A stretch of 29,438 bases of DNA, taken from contig CAZTFU010000023.1 in NCBI GenBank assembly GCA_964612925.1, positions 1-29,438 of the forward strand. The letters are read 5' to 3'. Position numbers and translations under genes: made by a program. The notes under the pieces were generated by a model. That model saw only the letters and a list, made by a program, of their open reading frames with translations, was not told where the DNA came from and did no database searches. The first letter of the stretch is position 1, and every line of letters starts with the position of its first letter. This DNA comes from Phil1 sp964612925. GTDB lineage: Bacteria; Bacillota; Clostridia; Christensenellales; CAG-138. Below, one piece after another: positions 15,945 to 24,083 of the stretch.

Positions 15945-16775
15945 ATGAATAAAAAGGCTATCATAATCGCCCCCCGCGCACTGTATGTAAGCGGCCCCGC
16001 TTTCGATGCCGAAGCCGATGACGAGGGTTGGTACGGTCACGTTATAACGTGCACCGAAAAGCTTGAAGGCGGTTGGTATAAAATAATTACCCCCTATCGT
16101 TACGAAACCTATGCCCATAAGGATGATATGCTGTTTGATAAGGCCGAAATCGCCCGCAGGGAGAATGCGGAAACCAAATTTCAGCGCGTATGGGCAAGCG
16201 CGGGAGACGTACACGTTATACCCAAGCACAACGGCAATGTTATACTCACGCTTTACCGCGGCGCAATAGTCGAAACGGTTGAGGATGAAGAAGCTCCCCG
16301 CGGTTGGACACACATTCGTCTTTACGGCGGGGCGGAAGGTTATATGCGTTCGCTTCAGCTTGGCCCCTGCTATGAAAAGCCCACACTTGGCGAAGAGGAG
16401 CTGCGCAACGCCGTTGTCGAACTTGCAAAGCAGTACATGGGCGTACAGTACCGTTGGGGCGGCAAAACTCCGCTCGGCATTGACTGCTCGGGTCTTGTAG
16501 GCAGCTGTTACCTTATGTACGGCGTTGACATGTACCGCAATGCGGACATTGTTGAGGGCTTCCCCGTACACGAAATCGACCGCAAGGATATCAAAAAGGG
16601 TGATATGCTTTTCTTCAAGGGTCATGTTGCCATGTATATAGGTGACGGTCGCTATATCCATTCCACAAGCGCACCCGGCAGCGACGGCGTTGTCATAAAC
16701 AGCCTGCTCCCCTGCGACAGAGATTACAGGGAAGATCTTGCCACCCATGTGCTGGCCGTGGGCAGCGTATTTTAA
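15945..16775 (+). CDS. NlpC/P60 peptidase with SH3-like N-terminal region, YkfC-like and cytoplasmic
   Basis: Cysteine peptidase of the NlpC/P60 family, whose YkfC branch cleaves the gamma-D-glutamyl to diamino-acid bond in cell-wall peptides. The 276-residue protein has an N-terminal SH3-like beta-region (residues about 1-140, with SAGDVHVIPKHNGNVI) and a C-terminal catalytic domain (about 145-276). Visible active-site residues are Cys181 (GIDCSGLV) and His227 (GHVAMYIGDG), with His239 (RYIHS) as the probable third residue. There is no signal peptide or membrane segment, unlike secreted P60 hydrolases, so it should act on peptides already taken up. It is the first gene of a five-gene operon; the next starts 9 bp after its stop. 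Confidence 0.9.
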   Translation: MNKKAIIIAPRALYVSGPAFDAEADDEGWYGHVITCTEKLEGGWYKIITPYRYETYAHKDDMLFDKAEIARRENAETKFQRVWASAGDVHVIPKHNGNVILTLYRGAIVETVEDEEAPRGWTHIRLYGGAEGYMRSLQLGPCYEKPTLGEEELRNAVVELAKQYMGVQYRWGGKTPLGIDCSGLVGSCYLMYGVDMYRNADIVEGFPVHEIDRKDIKKGDMLFFKGHVAMYIGDGRYIHSTSAPGSDGVVINSLLPCDRDYREDLATHVLAVGSVF

Positions 16776-16784
16776 GGAGAGCAT

Positions 16785-18179
16785 ATGAACCGCAACGAGG
16801 ATATCCGCTTTCTTAATATAGGTTTAAGCGAGGATATTGCCGCGCTCAAGGCCGCCGGATATTTTAATGAAGCCATACGGCTTATCGACCTGCGCCTTGA
16901 CGATAAAAAAACGCCGGACGCGCTTAAAGCGTGCATGCGCATAGAGCGGGAGATAATGCTCAGACTGCCCGCAAACTATCCTTATACGTTTGATGAGGCA
17001 CTTGCGCTTGTGCGTAAGGACATACCGGATTTTACGGAGGAAGAGTTCCGCCATCTTGAGGATATAAACCGCATCAGCTGGATATTCGTAAACGGCGAAA
17101 AGCATTATTTCGGCCGCTTCCATGCGACGCTTTTGAAAACGGATCCCGCATATGCGCGCCGCGCAAACGTGACCGATACGGGCACGAGTCAGGGTGAGGA
17201 TAAGCCCACGGACGAGATAAGTCTGCTTGACAGATCCATGAACATAATGCGCGAAAGGGGCAGTTTCGGTGCGCACATACACATGCGCGCTTCAATCAGG
17301 ATAAAGGATGAAGCGTTTGTCCCCGGGAAAACCGTAAGGGTGCATTTGCCCATACCCGCTAACTGCATACAGCAAAGCAATATAAGGCTTATCGCCTTTT
17401 CGCACGAGCCCAAGCATATCGAACCCGAGAGTTCCCCCGCACGCACGGTTTATTTTGAAGAAAAGCTTGATGAAAACGCGGAATTTTTCGTTGAATACGA
17501 GTATGACAGCGTTGCCCCGTATTGCGACGTGAATTCGCTTGTGCCAAGCGAGGCTCAGCCCTGCGGCGATGAGGACACGGCCGAGGTTTCGCCGCACATT
17601 GTGTTCACGCCGTATATAAAGCAGCTTGTAAAAACGCTGAGCGAGGGCTGCACTACCCCGCTTGAAAAGGCACGCGCATTTTATGATTTTGTTACAACGC
17701 GAGTCATGTATTCGTATATGCCCGAGTATTTCTGCATTGAAAACATTGCGGAAAACTGCGCAAGGAACCTGAAGGGCGACTGCGGAGTGCAGGCATTGCT
17801 GTTCATAACGCTGTGCCGCTGTGCGGGCATAAAGGCAAAATGGCAAAGCGGACTTTACGCAGCCCCTGCCGATGTTGGCGCACACGACTGGACTCAGTTT
17901 TACATTGCGCCGCACGGCTGGCTGTTTGCGGACATAAGCTTTGGCGGCAGCGCGTTCCGTGCGGGCAATATGGCGCGGTGGAACCACTATTTCGGCAATC
18001 TTGACCCGTACAGAATGGTTGCGAACAGCCGTTTTCAGCAGCAGCTTACGCCGAACGTTGAGAATTGGCGCTATGACCCGTATGACAACCAGACTGGCGA
18101 AATCGAATACGATTCCGCGGCCATACCCTCAAGCAGCGTTACGCGCCGCACCCAAATGATAGATATAAAAGAAATATAA
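16785..18179 (+). CDS. Cytoplasmic transglutaminase-like (papain-fold) protein
   Basis: Protein of 464 residues with a C-terminal transglutaminase-like core, a fold whose bacterial members are usually peptidases or amidases rather than cross-linkers. The complete triad is visible: Cys333 in GDCGVQALLF, His367 in AHDWTQFY and Asp383 in WLFADISFGG. Residues about 1-120 are helical and rich in charge (DALKACMRIEREIMLRLP); residues about 160-270 form a probable beta-domain (ASIRIKDEAFVPGKTVRVHL). There is no signal peptide. The start at 16785 follows AAGGAG, within a 9-bp gap after the NlpC/P60 gene, so the two are translated from one mRNA. The neighbours suggest it trims or opens peptidoglycan-derived peptides; the substrate is not known. 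Confidence 0.82.
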   Translation: MNRNEDIRFLNIGLSEDIAALKAAGYFNEAIRLIDLRLDDKKTPDALKACMRIEREIMLRLPANYPYTFDEALALVRKDIPDFTEEEFRHLEDINRISWIFVNGEKHYFGRFHATLLKTDPAYARRANVTDTGTSQGEDKPTDEISLLDRSMNIMRERGSFGAHIHMRASIRIKDEAFVPGKTVRVHLPIPANCIQQSNIRLIAFSHEPKHIEPESSPARTVYFEEKLDENAEFFVEYEYDSVAPYCDVNSLVPSEAQPCGDEDTAEVSPHIVFTPYIKQLVKTLSEGCTTPLEKARAFYDFVTTRVMYSYMPEYFCIENIAENCARNLKGDCGVQALLFITLCRCAGIKAKWQSGLYAAPADVGAHDWTQFYIAPHGWLFADISFGGSAFRAGNMARWNHYFGNLDPYRMVANSRFQQQLTPNVENWRYDPYDNQTGEIEYDSAAIPSSSVTRRTQMIDIKEI

Positions 18180-18212
18180 CACCCAAAACTGTACAAACGG
18201 AGGATATAACAA

Positions 18213-19484
18213 ATGACCGACAAGAAGCTGCCCTTTACCAAGGCACAAATGGAAAAAATAGTGGAAAAATTCCCCACGCCGTTCCATATTTACGATGAGC
18301 ATGACATCCGCTCCCGCGCCCGCGCACTGCGTCAGGCGTTCAGCTGGAACGAGGGGTATAAGGAATACTACGCCGTTAAGGCATGTCCCAACCCCGTTAT
18401 AATGAGCGTATTGAGGGACGAGGGCTGCGGCATGGACTGTTCAAGCTATGCCGAGCTTATGCTGTGCGAGGCCATAGGCGTGACCGGCACGGGCATAATG
18501 TTCTCTTCAAACGATACGCCCGCCGCGGATTTTGAATATGCCCGCAAGCTTGATGCAACCATAAACCTTGACGATATCACCCATATAGATTTCCTCAAGG
18601 AGCACGGCGGAATACCCGAAACCATATCCTGCCGCTTCAACCCCGGCGGTGAGTTCCGTATAGGCACGGCCATAATGGGCAACCCTGCGGATGCAAAGTA
18701 CGGCTTTACCCGTGCCCAGCTTACAGAAGGCTTTAAGCAGCTCAAGGCACTCGGCGTAAAGCATTTCGGCCTGCATTCCTTCCTTTCCTCCTGCAATACG
18801 GACAACATGTATTATCCCACGCTTGCAAAGTTGCTTTTCACCGTTGCAAAGGAACTGCATGACGAGGTGGGCGTTGAGATAGCATTCGTCAACCTTTCGG
18901 GCGGCATAGGCATTCCCTATAAGCCCGAGGATACCGCAACCGACATCGCATTCGTCGGCGCAAAGGTTCACGAGGTATATGATGAGGTGTTCGGCGGCAC
19001 CGATATGCACCCCAAAATATTCACCGAACTTGGCCGTTACATGACGGGCCCTGCGGGTTATCTCGTTACCACCGCCATTCACCATAAGGATACCCATAAG
19101 CAGTTTATCGGCACCGATGCCTGCGCCGCAAACCTTCTGCGTCCCGCAATGTACGGCGCATACCATCACGTTACCGTGCTCGGCAAGGAAACGGCTCCGC
19201 ACGACCATATGTATGACATAACCGGCTCCCTTTGCGAAAGCAACGATCGCTTTGCAATAGACCGTATGCTGCCCGAAATAAACGAGGGCGACCTTATCGT
19301 CATACACGATACCGGTGCACACGGCTTTGCCATGGGCTACAATTACAACGGCAAGCTCAGGAGCGCGGAACTGCTTCTGAAGGAGGACGGCACGGCCGAA
19401 ATGATACGCCGTGCGGAAACCAACAAGGATTACTTTGCCACGTTTGACATACTCGACCTTCCGAGGCTGAAGGAGGAACTTTAA
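18213..19484 (+). CDS. Diaminopimelate-decarboxylase-like PLP enzyme, divergent
   Basis: Fold-type III PLP enzyme of the DAP/ornithine/carboxynorspermidine decarboxylase group, 423 residues. Seen: the PLP lysine Lys56 in YAVKACPNP, the phosphate-binding glycine run NLSGGIGIPY, the conserved active-site Cys341 in CESNDRFAIDR, and the C-terminal YNYNGKLRSAELLL. Several motifs differ from classical LysA: the usual HxGS is HSFLSSC, EPGR is ELGR, and GAY is GAH. It is therefore a paralogous branch rather than a typical biosynthetic LysA. The start at 18213 follows CGGAGGATAT. In this operon it could decarboxylate meso-DAP released from wall peptides to lysine, but another diamino acid or D-amino acid is possible. 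Confidence 0.8.
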   Translation: MTDKKLPFTKAQMEKIVEKFPTPFHIYDEHDIRSRARALRQAFSWNEGYKEYYAVKACPNPVIMSVLRDEGCGMDCSSYAELMLCEAIGVTGTGIMFSSNDTPAADFEYARKLDATINLDDITHIDFLKEHGGIPETISCRFNPGGEFRIGTAIMGNPADAKYGFTRAQLTEGFKQLKALGVKHFGLHSFLSSCNTDNMYYPTLAKLLFTVAKELHDEVGVEIAFVNLSGGIGIPYKPEDTATDIAFVGAKVHEVYDEVFGGTDMHPKIFTELGRYMTGPAGYLVTTAIHHKDTHKQFIGTDACAANLLRPAMYGAYHHVTVLGKETAPHDHMYDITGSLCESNDRFAIDRMLPEINEGDLIVIHDTGAHGFAMGYNYNGKLRSAELLLKEDGTAEMIRRAETNKDYFATFDILDLPRLKEEL

Positions 19485-20467
19485 TGCATATGCCCGAAAA
19501 GCTGAGCCTTGGCCAGTTCCCAACGCCCATGCACGCGCTTGATAACATAAGCGCGGAACTCGGCCGCCGCATATACATAAAGCGCGACGATATGAGCGGC
19601 GTAAGCACGGGCGGCAACAAGGTGCGCAAGCTTGAATATCTTTTGAAAGATGCCATGGATAAGGGCGTGGATTACGTCCTTACCACGGGCGGCGCACAGA
19701 GCAACCACGCAATGCTTACCGCGGCATGCTGTAACAAGCTCGGTATAAAGTCAATACTCGTGCTTAAACAGCGCGGCGTGCAGGGCAGGCGCGGCAATCT
19801 GCTGATAAACGAACTGCTCGGTACCGATGTGCGCTTTGTTGACAGCGACAGTTATGACGATGTATACAGGGAAATGGACCGCATTGCCGATGAGCTTCGC
19901 GCGGCGGGGCACACGCCTTACCTTGTGCCCGTTGGCGGCAGTGTACCGCTCGGCACGGTAGGCTATGTTGAGTGCGCCCGTGAAATTTTCGACTACGCGG
20001 CGGCACTGGGCATAAAAATAGACCGCATAGTATCCACCGCGGGTAGCGGCGGTACGCTTGCGGGACTTATACTCGGTGCAAAGCTTTACGGCGGCGACTG
20101 TCACGTTACGGGCGTTGCCGTGTGCGAGGATCCGTTTGAGGATATTGCGGCGGAACTTGTGAACGGTGCCGCCGAAATAATCGGCAGCGATGTGCGCATA
20201 ACAAGCGATGATGTTGACATACTGCGCTATTACGGTGCGGGCTATGCTCAACCGTCAAAGGAAGGGCTTGAGGCCATAACCCTTATGGCGCACAAGGAAG
20301 GCATAATACTCGACCCCGTTTATACGGGCAAAACGTTCGCGGGACTTATGCACCTTATACGCACGGGCAAAATAGCAAAGGACGAAACCGTAGTGTTCCT
20401 GCACAGCGGCGGAACGGCTTCTCTGTTTGCCGTTGACCCTGCCGCCGTGGTGGAACCGAGGGCATAA
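19484..20467 (+). CDS. D-cysteine desulfhydrase / ACC deaminase family PLP enzyme
   Basis: Fold-type II PLP enzyme of 327 residues, related to D-cysteine desulfhydrase, which releases pyruvate, ammonia and sulfide from D-cysteine and also acts on chloro-D-alanine. Seen: PLP lysine Lys46 in STGGNKVRKLEYLL, the substrate-loop TTGGAQSNHA, the phosphate-binding STAGSGGTLAGL and the C-terminal VFLHSGGTASLF. The ATG shares its A with the stop codon of the upstream decarboxylase-like gene (TAATG), so the two are translationally coupled. ACC deaminase or a lyase for another D-amino acid cannot be excluded. Coupling to a peptidase and a racemase supports a role in breaking down D-amino acids. Confidence 0.85.
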   Translation: MHMPEKLSLGQFPTPMHALDNISAELGRRIYIKRDDMSGVSTGGNKVRKLEYLLKDAMDKGVDYVLTTGGAQSNHAMLTAACCNKLGIKSILVLKQRGVQGRRGNLLINELLGTDVRFVDSDSYDDVYREMDRIADELRAAGHTPYLVPVGGSVPLGTVGYVECAREIFDYAAALGIKIDRIVSTAGSGGTLAGLILGAKLYGGDCHVTGVAVCEDPFEDIAAELVNGAAEIIGSDVRITSDDVDILRYYGAGYAQPSKEGLEAITLMAHKEGIILDPVYTGKTFAGLMHLIRTGKIAKDETVVFLHSGGTASLFAVDPAAVVEPRA

Positions 20468-20505
20468 GCAAGCAGGAAAAAGGAAAGCATCAAGGGAAGG
20501 TATCA

Positions 20506-21222
20506 ATGGAACAGACGCAAAAGAAAAAGGTCGGCATAATCGGCGGCATGGGGCCGCTTGCAACGGCTGATCTGTTTGAAAAAATAACGCACCTTACCAA
20601 GGCGGACAAGGATTCAAAGCATATCCACGTCATAATAGACTCCGACACGGGCATACCCGATCGCACGGCGGCCATACTCGGCCTTGGCCCCGACCCGACG
20701 AACGAGCTTATTGCGGCGGCAAAGCGGCTTGAAAACGCGGGCGCGGACATATTGCTTATGCCGTGCAATACCGCGCATTACTTTTACCGCGCTGTACAGG
20801 ATGCGGTGAACATACCCATACTGCACATGCTGAAGCTGACCGCGGAGGAAATAAAGAGCCGCGGCCACATAAAGGTTGCACTGCTCGCAACGGACGGCAC
20901 CGTGAAAACGGGCATATATGCAAAGCTGTTTGAAAAGTACGATATAGATTATATGCTGCCCGAACCCGACGAGCAGAGGCTTATAATGAGCATGATATAC
21001 GACGGTATAAAGGCGGATAACGAGCTTTACTTTGATACAAAGCCCGTAAAGGCCGCCCTTCGCGCCATGCAGGAGCGCGGAGCGGAGGCGTTCGTACTCG
21101 GCTGCACCGAACTGCCCATAGCCTTTGAGGATTTTGAGCTGGATTTCCCCACAGTGGATCCCACTCGCGTGCTTGCCAAGAATGCGGTACTTGCCGCGGG
21201 CTATGAGCTGAAAACCAAATAA
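20506..21222 (+). CDS. Aspartate/glutamate racemase family protein
   Basis: Cofactor-independent amino acid racemase of the Asp/Glu/hydantoin racemase superfamily, YgeA-like, 238 residues. The N-terminus GIIGGMGPLATADLF is typical. Both catalytic cysteines are present: Cys87 in MPCNTAH and Cys200 in LGCTELP, so it should be active in both directions. The substrate (Asp, Glu or broader) cannot be told from the sequence. It is the last gene of the operon, 38 bp after the D-cysteine-desulfhydrase-like gene, and is followed by a hairpin. In the salvage scheme it would return D-Glu or D-Asp from wall peptides to the L pool. It is not MurI, which would be longer and differently patterned. Confidence 0.88.
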   Translation: MEQTQKKKVGIIGGMGPLATADLFEKITHLTKADKDSKHIHVIIDSDTGIPDRTAAILGLGPDPTNELIAAAKRLENAGADILLMPCNTAHYFYRAVQDAVNIPILHMLKLTAEEIKSRGHIKVALLATDGTVKTGIYAKLFEKYDIDYMLPEPDEQRLIMSMIYDGIKADNELYFDTKPVKAALRAMQERGAEAFVLGCTELPIAFEDFELDFPTVDPTRVLAKNAVLAAGYELKTK

Positions 21223-21240
21223 CCTAAAGTTAGTACAATT

Positions 21241-21269
21241 CAGCCGCTCGGGGTACTCTCGGGCGGCTG
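21241..21269 (+). terminator. Hairpin terminator after the racemase gene
   Basis: CAGCCGC (21241-21247) pairs with GCGGCTG (21263-21269), followed by TTGTGTTGTGG. The tail is not pure T, so strength is uncertain, but it is the first hairpin after the operon. Confidence 0.6.
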
Positions 21270-21307
21270 TTGTGTTGTGGAAAGGGTCGTGCAAAGGCGC
21301 AAATAAA

Positions 21308-21346
21308 AATACACACTCTTAGGCCCTCTGAACAGGAGTGTGTATT
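21308..21346 (-). terminator. Terminator of the hyd maturation operon, probably bidirectional
   Basis: AATACACACTC (21308-21318) and GAGTGTGTATT (21336-21346) form a perfect 11-bp stem. Reading on the minus strand it is followed by TTTATTTG after the stem's own TT. It lies between two convergent operons and could stop both. Confidence 0.8.
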
Positions 21347-21396
21347 TGTGCTTAATTGCCTATTGCGGGCATTTTCGTTAGGTAAATCGGCATCTC

Positions 21397-22575
21397 TTAC
21401 TCAAACGGCGAAAGTGAACGGGTAAGTATGCCGTGCATTTTTGCTATGGCTATGCCGTAATTCGTAATGGGCACGTTGCAGTCACCCGCATGGCGCAGGC
21501 GGTACTTCATTTCGCGTGCGGTAAGCATACAGCCGCCGCAGTGGATTATAAGCGCATATTTTGAAACATCCTCGGGGAACTCGCCGCCCGAAGTGAATTC
21601 ATAATTCAGCTTTTTGCCCGTGTAATTCTCTATCCAGCCCGGCAGCTTCACGGTGCCTATATCGTTGCACTGCCTGTGATGGGTACAGCCCTCGCTTATA
21701 AGCACGGTGTCGCCGTCCTTCAAAGAATCCAATGCCTGTGCGCCCGCGCTTACCTGATTAAGCTCGCCCTTATAGCGGGCAAACAGTATAGAAAACGATG
21801 TGAGCGGTATCTCCTTTGGCACTATTTTGTTTACCGCACCGAACGCCTGAGAATCCGTTACCACCATGCGCACATTGGGAATAAGCGCAAGTGCCCGACT
21901 TAACTGCTCTACCTGCACAACCACGGTTATGGCATTGCTGTCGAGAATGTCGCGTATGGTCTGCTGCTGCGGCAGAATAAGCCTGCCCTTTGGTGCGGAT
22001 GCGTCAATCGGCGTTACGAGTATCACCACGTCGTCACGATTCAGCATGTCGCCTATAACGCGCCGTGCGTTTTCTGCGCCGCTCATCATGTGCCCAAGAC
22101 GTTCCTTCAGCTCGTTTATGCCGTGGAGCGTGGTTGCGCTTACATATATTTCGTTTGCGCACGCGGCGGGGATATCTTTTAGAAGGTCACATTTGTTGTA
22201 TGCGATAATGTAGGGTATCTCCTTTGCGCGAACGAGCGATATAAGCTCCTCATCCTCACGACTCATTCCGCGCACGGAATCGACCGTAAGCACGGCTATG
22301 TCCGCACGGTTCAGCGTTTGGCGGGCGCGCTGTACGCGCAGTGTGCCAAGCTCCCCTTCGTCATCAAGGCCGGGCGTGTCCATTATCACAACGGGACCGA
22401 GCGGTAAAATTTCCATGGCCTTGCTTACGGGGTCGGTCGTTGTTCCCTTTATGTTTGACACAAGGGAAAGGCTTTGCCCCGTAACGGCGTTGACAAGGCT
22501 TGATTTGCCCGCATTTCTCATGCCGAAAAAGCCTATATGCACCCTTTCGGCGCTTGCTTTGTCATTAAGTCCCAT
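21397..22575 (-). CDS. hydF: [FeFe]-hydrogenase maturation GTPase HydF
   Basis: HydF is the scaffold and carrier on which the 2Fe subcluster is assembled before transfer to the hydrogenase. The 392-residue protein has an N-terminal GTPase domain: P-loop GMRNAGKSS, switch region KGTTTDP, DTPGLDD and NKCD. A dimerisation domain follows, then a C-terminal cluster-binding domain with CTHH and HCGGC, the CxH...HCxxC set that binds a [4Fe-4S] cluster. The start follows AAAGGAG. It is the last gene of the operon, 23 bp after hydG. Confidence 0.96.
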   Translation of the reverse strand: MGLNDKASAERVHIGFFGMRNAGKSSLVNAVTGQSLSLVSNIKGTTTDPVSKAMEILPLGPVVIMDTPGLDDEGELGTLRVQRARQTLNRADIAVLTVDSVRGMSREDEELISLVRAKEIPYIIAYNKCDLLKDIPAACANEIYVSATTLHGINELKERLGHMMSGAENARRVIGDMLNRDDVVILVTPIDASAPKGRLILPQQQTIRDILDSNAITVVVQVEQLSRALALIPNVRMVVTDSQAFGAVNKIVPKEIPLTSFSILFARYKGELNQVSAGAQALDSLKDGDTVLISEGCTHHRQCNDIGTVKLPGWIENYTGKKLNYEFTSGGEFPEDVSKYALIIHCGGCMLTAREMKYRLRHAGDCNVPITNYGIAIAKMHGILTRSLSPFE

Positions 22576-22598
22576 GTTGGCTCCTTTCGGATACGTTA

Positions 22599-24044
22599 TC
22601 AGAAGCGGAAGTCGCGGCGGTTGGAGGATTTAATCTCCTCAATATGCTCGCTTGCTATGCGTTTTACCTTTTCATTTGGTATTTTTTCAAGCTCACGCGC
22701 GATAAGCTCGTAACCTACGCGCTTTGTTTCCTCACTTGCATAGTCAACAAGGTACTCAGTAAGCGTCATAAGCGCATTGGGATGACAGCAGTTAAGTATC
22801 TGCCCGTTTTTGCACAGCGTCATGAACCTGTCGCCCGTGCGCCCCTCGCGATAGCAGGCGGTGCAGAAGGAAGGTATGTGGTCAAGCTCCATAAGCCAAC
22901 GCACAACCTCGTCAAGCGTCCTCTGGTCGGATACGTCAAACTGCTCGGAATCGTGCGGGCGTTCCGCCTCGGTATAACCGCCTACGCTTGTGCGGCTTGC
23001 TCCGCTTATCTGCGATACGCCGTAGTCAAGCACCTTGCCGCGCACGGCCTCGCTTTCGCGGGTGGAAATTATCATGCCCGTGTACGGCACGGCTATGCGT
23101 ATGCAGGCGATTATCTTTGCAAACATATCGTCGGAAAGGCTGTTGTCGAATACATCGGGGTCTATATCGTCGGCATGTTTTACGCGGGGCACGCTTATCG
23201 TGTGCGGACCCACTCCGTGTACCGCCTCAAGGTGCTCGGCATGCATCAAAAGCCCCGCAAATTCATATTGATACCCCTCAAGTCCGAACAGTACGCCAAG
23301 ACCCACATCGTCTATGCCGCCTTCCATTGCGCGGTCCATGGCCTCGGTATGGTAATCATAATCGTGCTTGGGTCCCGTGGGGTGCAGTTCAAGATAGCTG
23401 GGCTTGTTGTAGGTTTCTTGGAAAAGTATGTATGTGCCTATGCCCGCATCCTTGAGCTTACGGTAATTTTCAACCGTGGTCGCGGCAATGTTCACGTTCA
23501 CGCGGCGAATGTCACCGTTCTTGTGATGAACGGAGTATATGGTCTTTATGCACTCGAGTATGTATTCTATCGGGTTGTTTACGGGATCCTCACCCGCCTC
23601 TATCGCAAGGCGCTTATGCCCCATATCCTGAAGGGCGATAACCTCCTGCCTTATTTCCTCCTGAGTAAGCTTTTTGCGGGCAATATGCTTGTTCTTCATG
23701 TGGTACGGGCAATAAACGCAACCGTTCACACAATAATTTGAAAGATACAGCGGCGCAAACATAACAATGCGGTTGCCGTAGAAGGCAAGCTTTATCTCGT
23801 TTGCAAGGGTGTACATTTCCTCTATTTTTTCGGGTATGTCGCAGGCGAGCAGCACGCTTGCCTCCCTGTGGGTAAGGCCCGCGCAGGTAACGCCCGAGCC
23901 CGTGCGCTTGGGGCGCGCCTTTTCAAGCAGAGAATCGATAAGTTCGATATTGTGCTTGTTCGCTTCCGCATAGGCTATGGTTTCGCGTATTTCGGCATCG
24001 TTTATAAACTCCTCCGCCTTCATTGATTTGCGATCGTAGATCAT
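22599..24044 (-). CDS. hydG: [FeFe]-hydrogenase maturase HydG (radical SAM tyrosine lyase)
   Basis: HydG cleaves tyrosine to p-cresol, CO and cyanide, which become the diatomic ligands of the H-cluster. The 481-residue protein has the radical SAM motif CVNGCVYC, which binds the [4Fe-4S] cluster that cuts SAM. Its C-terminal extension has CTAC followed about 22 residues later by another cysteine (TLCKNGQILNCC), matching the auxiliary-cluster site that distinguishes HydG from ThiH. The start at 24044 follows AAGGAAACG. It sits between hydE and hydF, in the operon order E-G-F. Confidence 0.96.
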   Translation of the reverse strand: MIYDRKSMKAEEFINDAEIRETIAYAEANKHNIELIDSLLEKARPKRTGSGVTCAGLTHREASVLLACDIPEKIEEMYTLANEIKLAFYGNRIVMFAPLYLSNYCVNGCVYCPYHMKNKHIARKKLTQEEIRQEVIALQDMGHKRLAIEAGEDPVNNPIEYILECIKTIYSVHHKNGDIRRVNVNIAATTVENYRKLKDAGIGTYILFQETYNKPSYLELHPTGPKHDYDYHTEAMDRAMEGGIDDVGLGVLFGLEGYQYEFAGLLMHAEHLEAVHGVGPHTISVPRVKHADDIDPDVFDNSLSDDMFAKIIACIRIAVPYTGMIISTRESEAVRGKVLDYGVSQISGASRTSVGGYTEAERPHDSEQFDVSDQRTLDEVVRWLMELDHIPSFCTACYREGRTGDRFMTLCKNGQILNCCHPNALMTLTEYLVDYASEETKRVGYELIARELEKIPNEKVKRIASEHIEEIKSSNRRDFRF

Positions 24045-24083
24045 TTTTCGTTTCCTTTCTTGTACTCAGAATCATCTTTGTAT

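Noticed and set aside
15756..16784. Minus-strand open frame of about 340 codons opposite the NlpC/P60 gene
   Set aside because: The plus strand has the catalytic Cys and His of NlpC/P60 and a good Shine-Dalgarno; the antisense product has no recognised motif.
22644..23741. Long plus-strand open frame opposite hydG
   Set aside because: It is fully antisense to hydG, whose catalytic motifs are intact; the translated product looks like a typical reverse-strand shadow.
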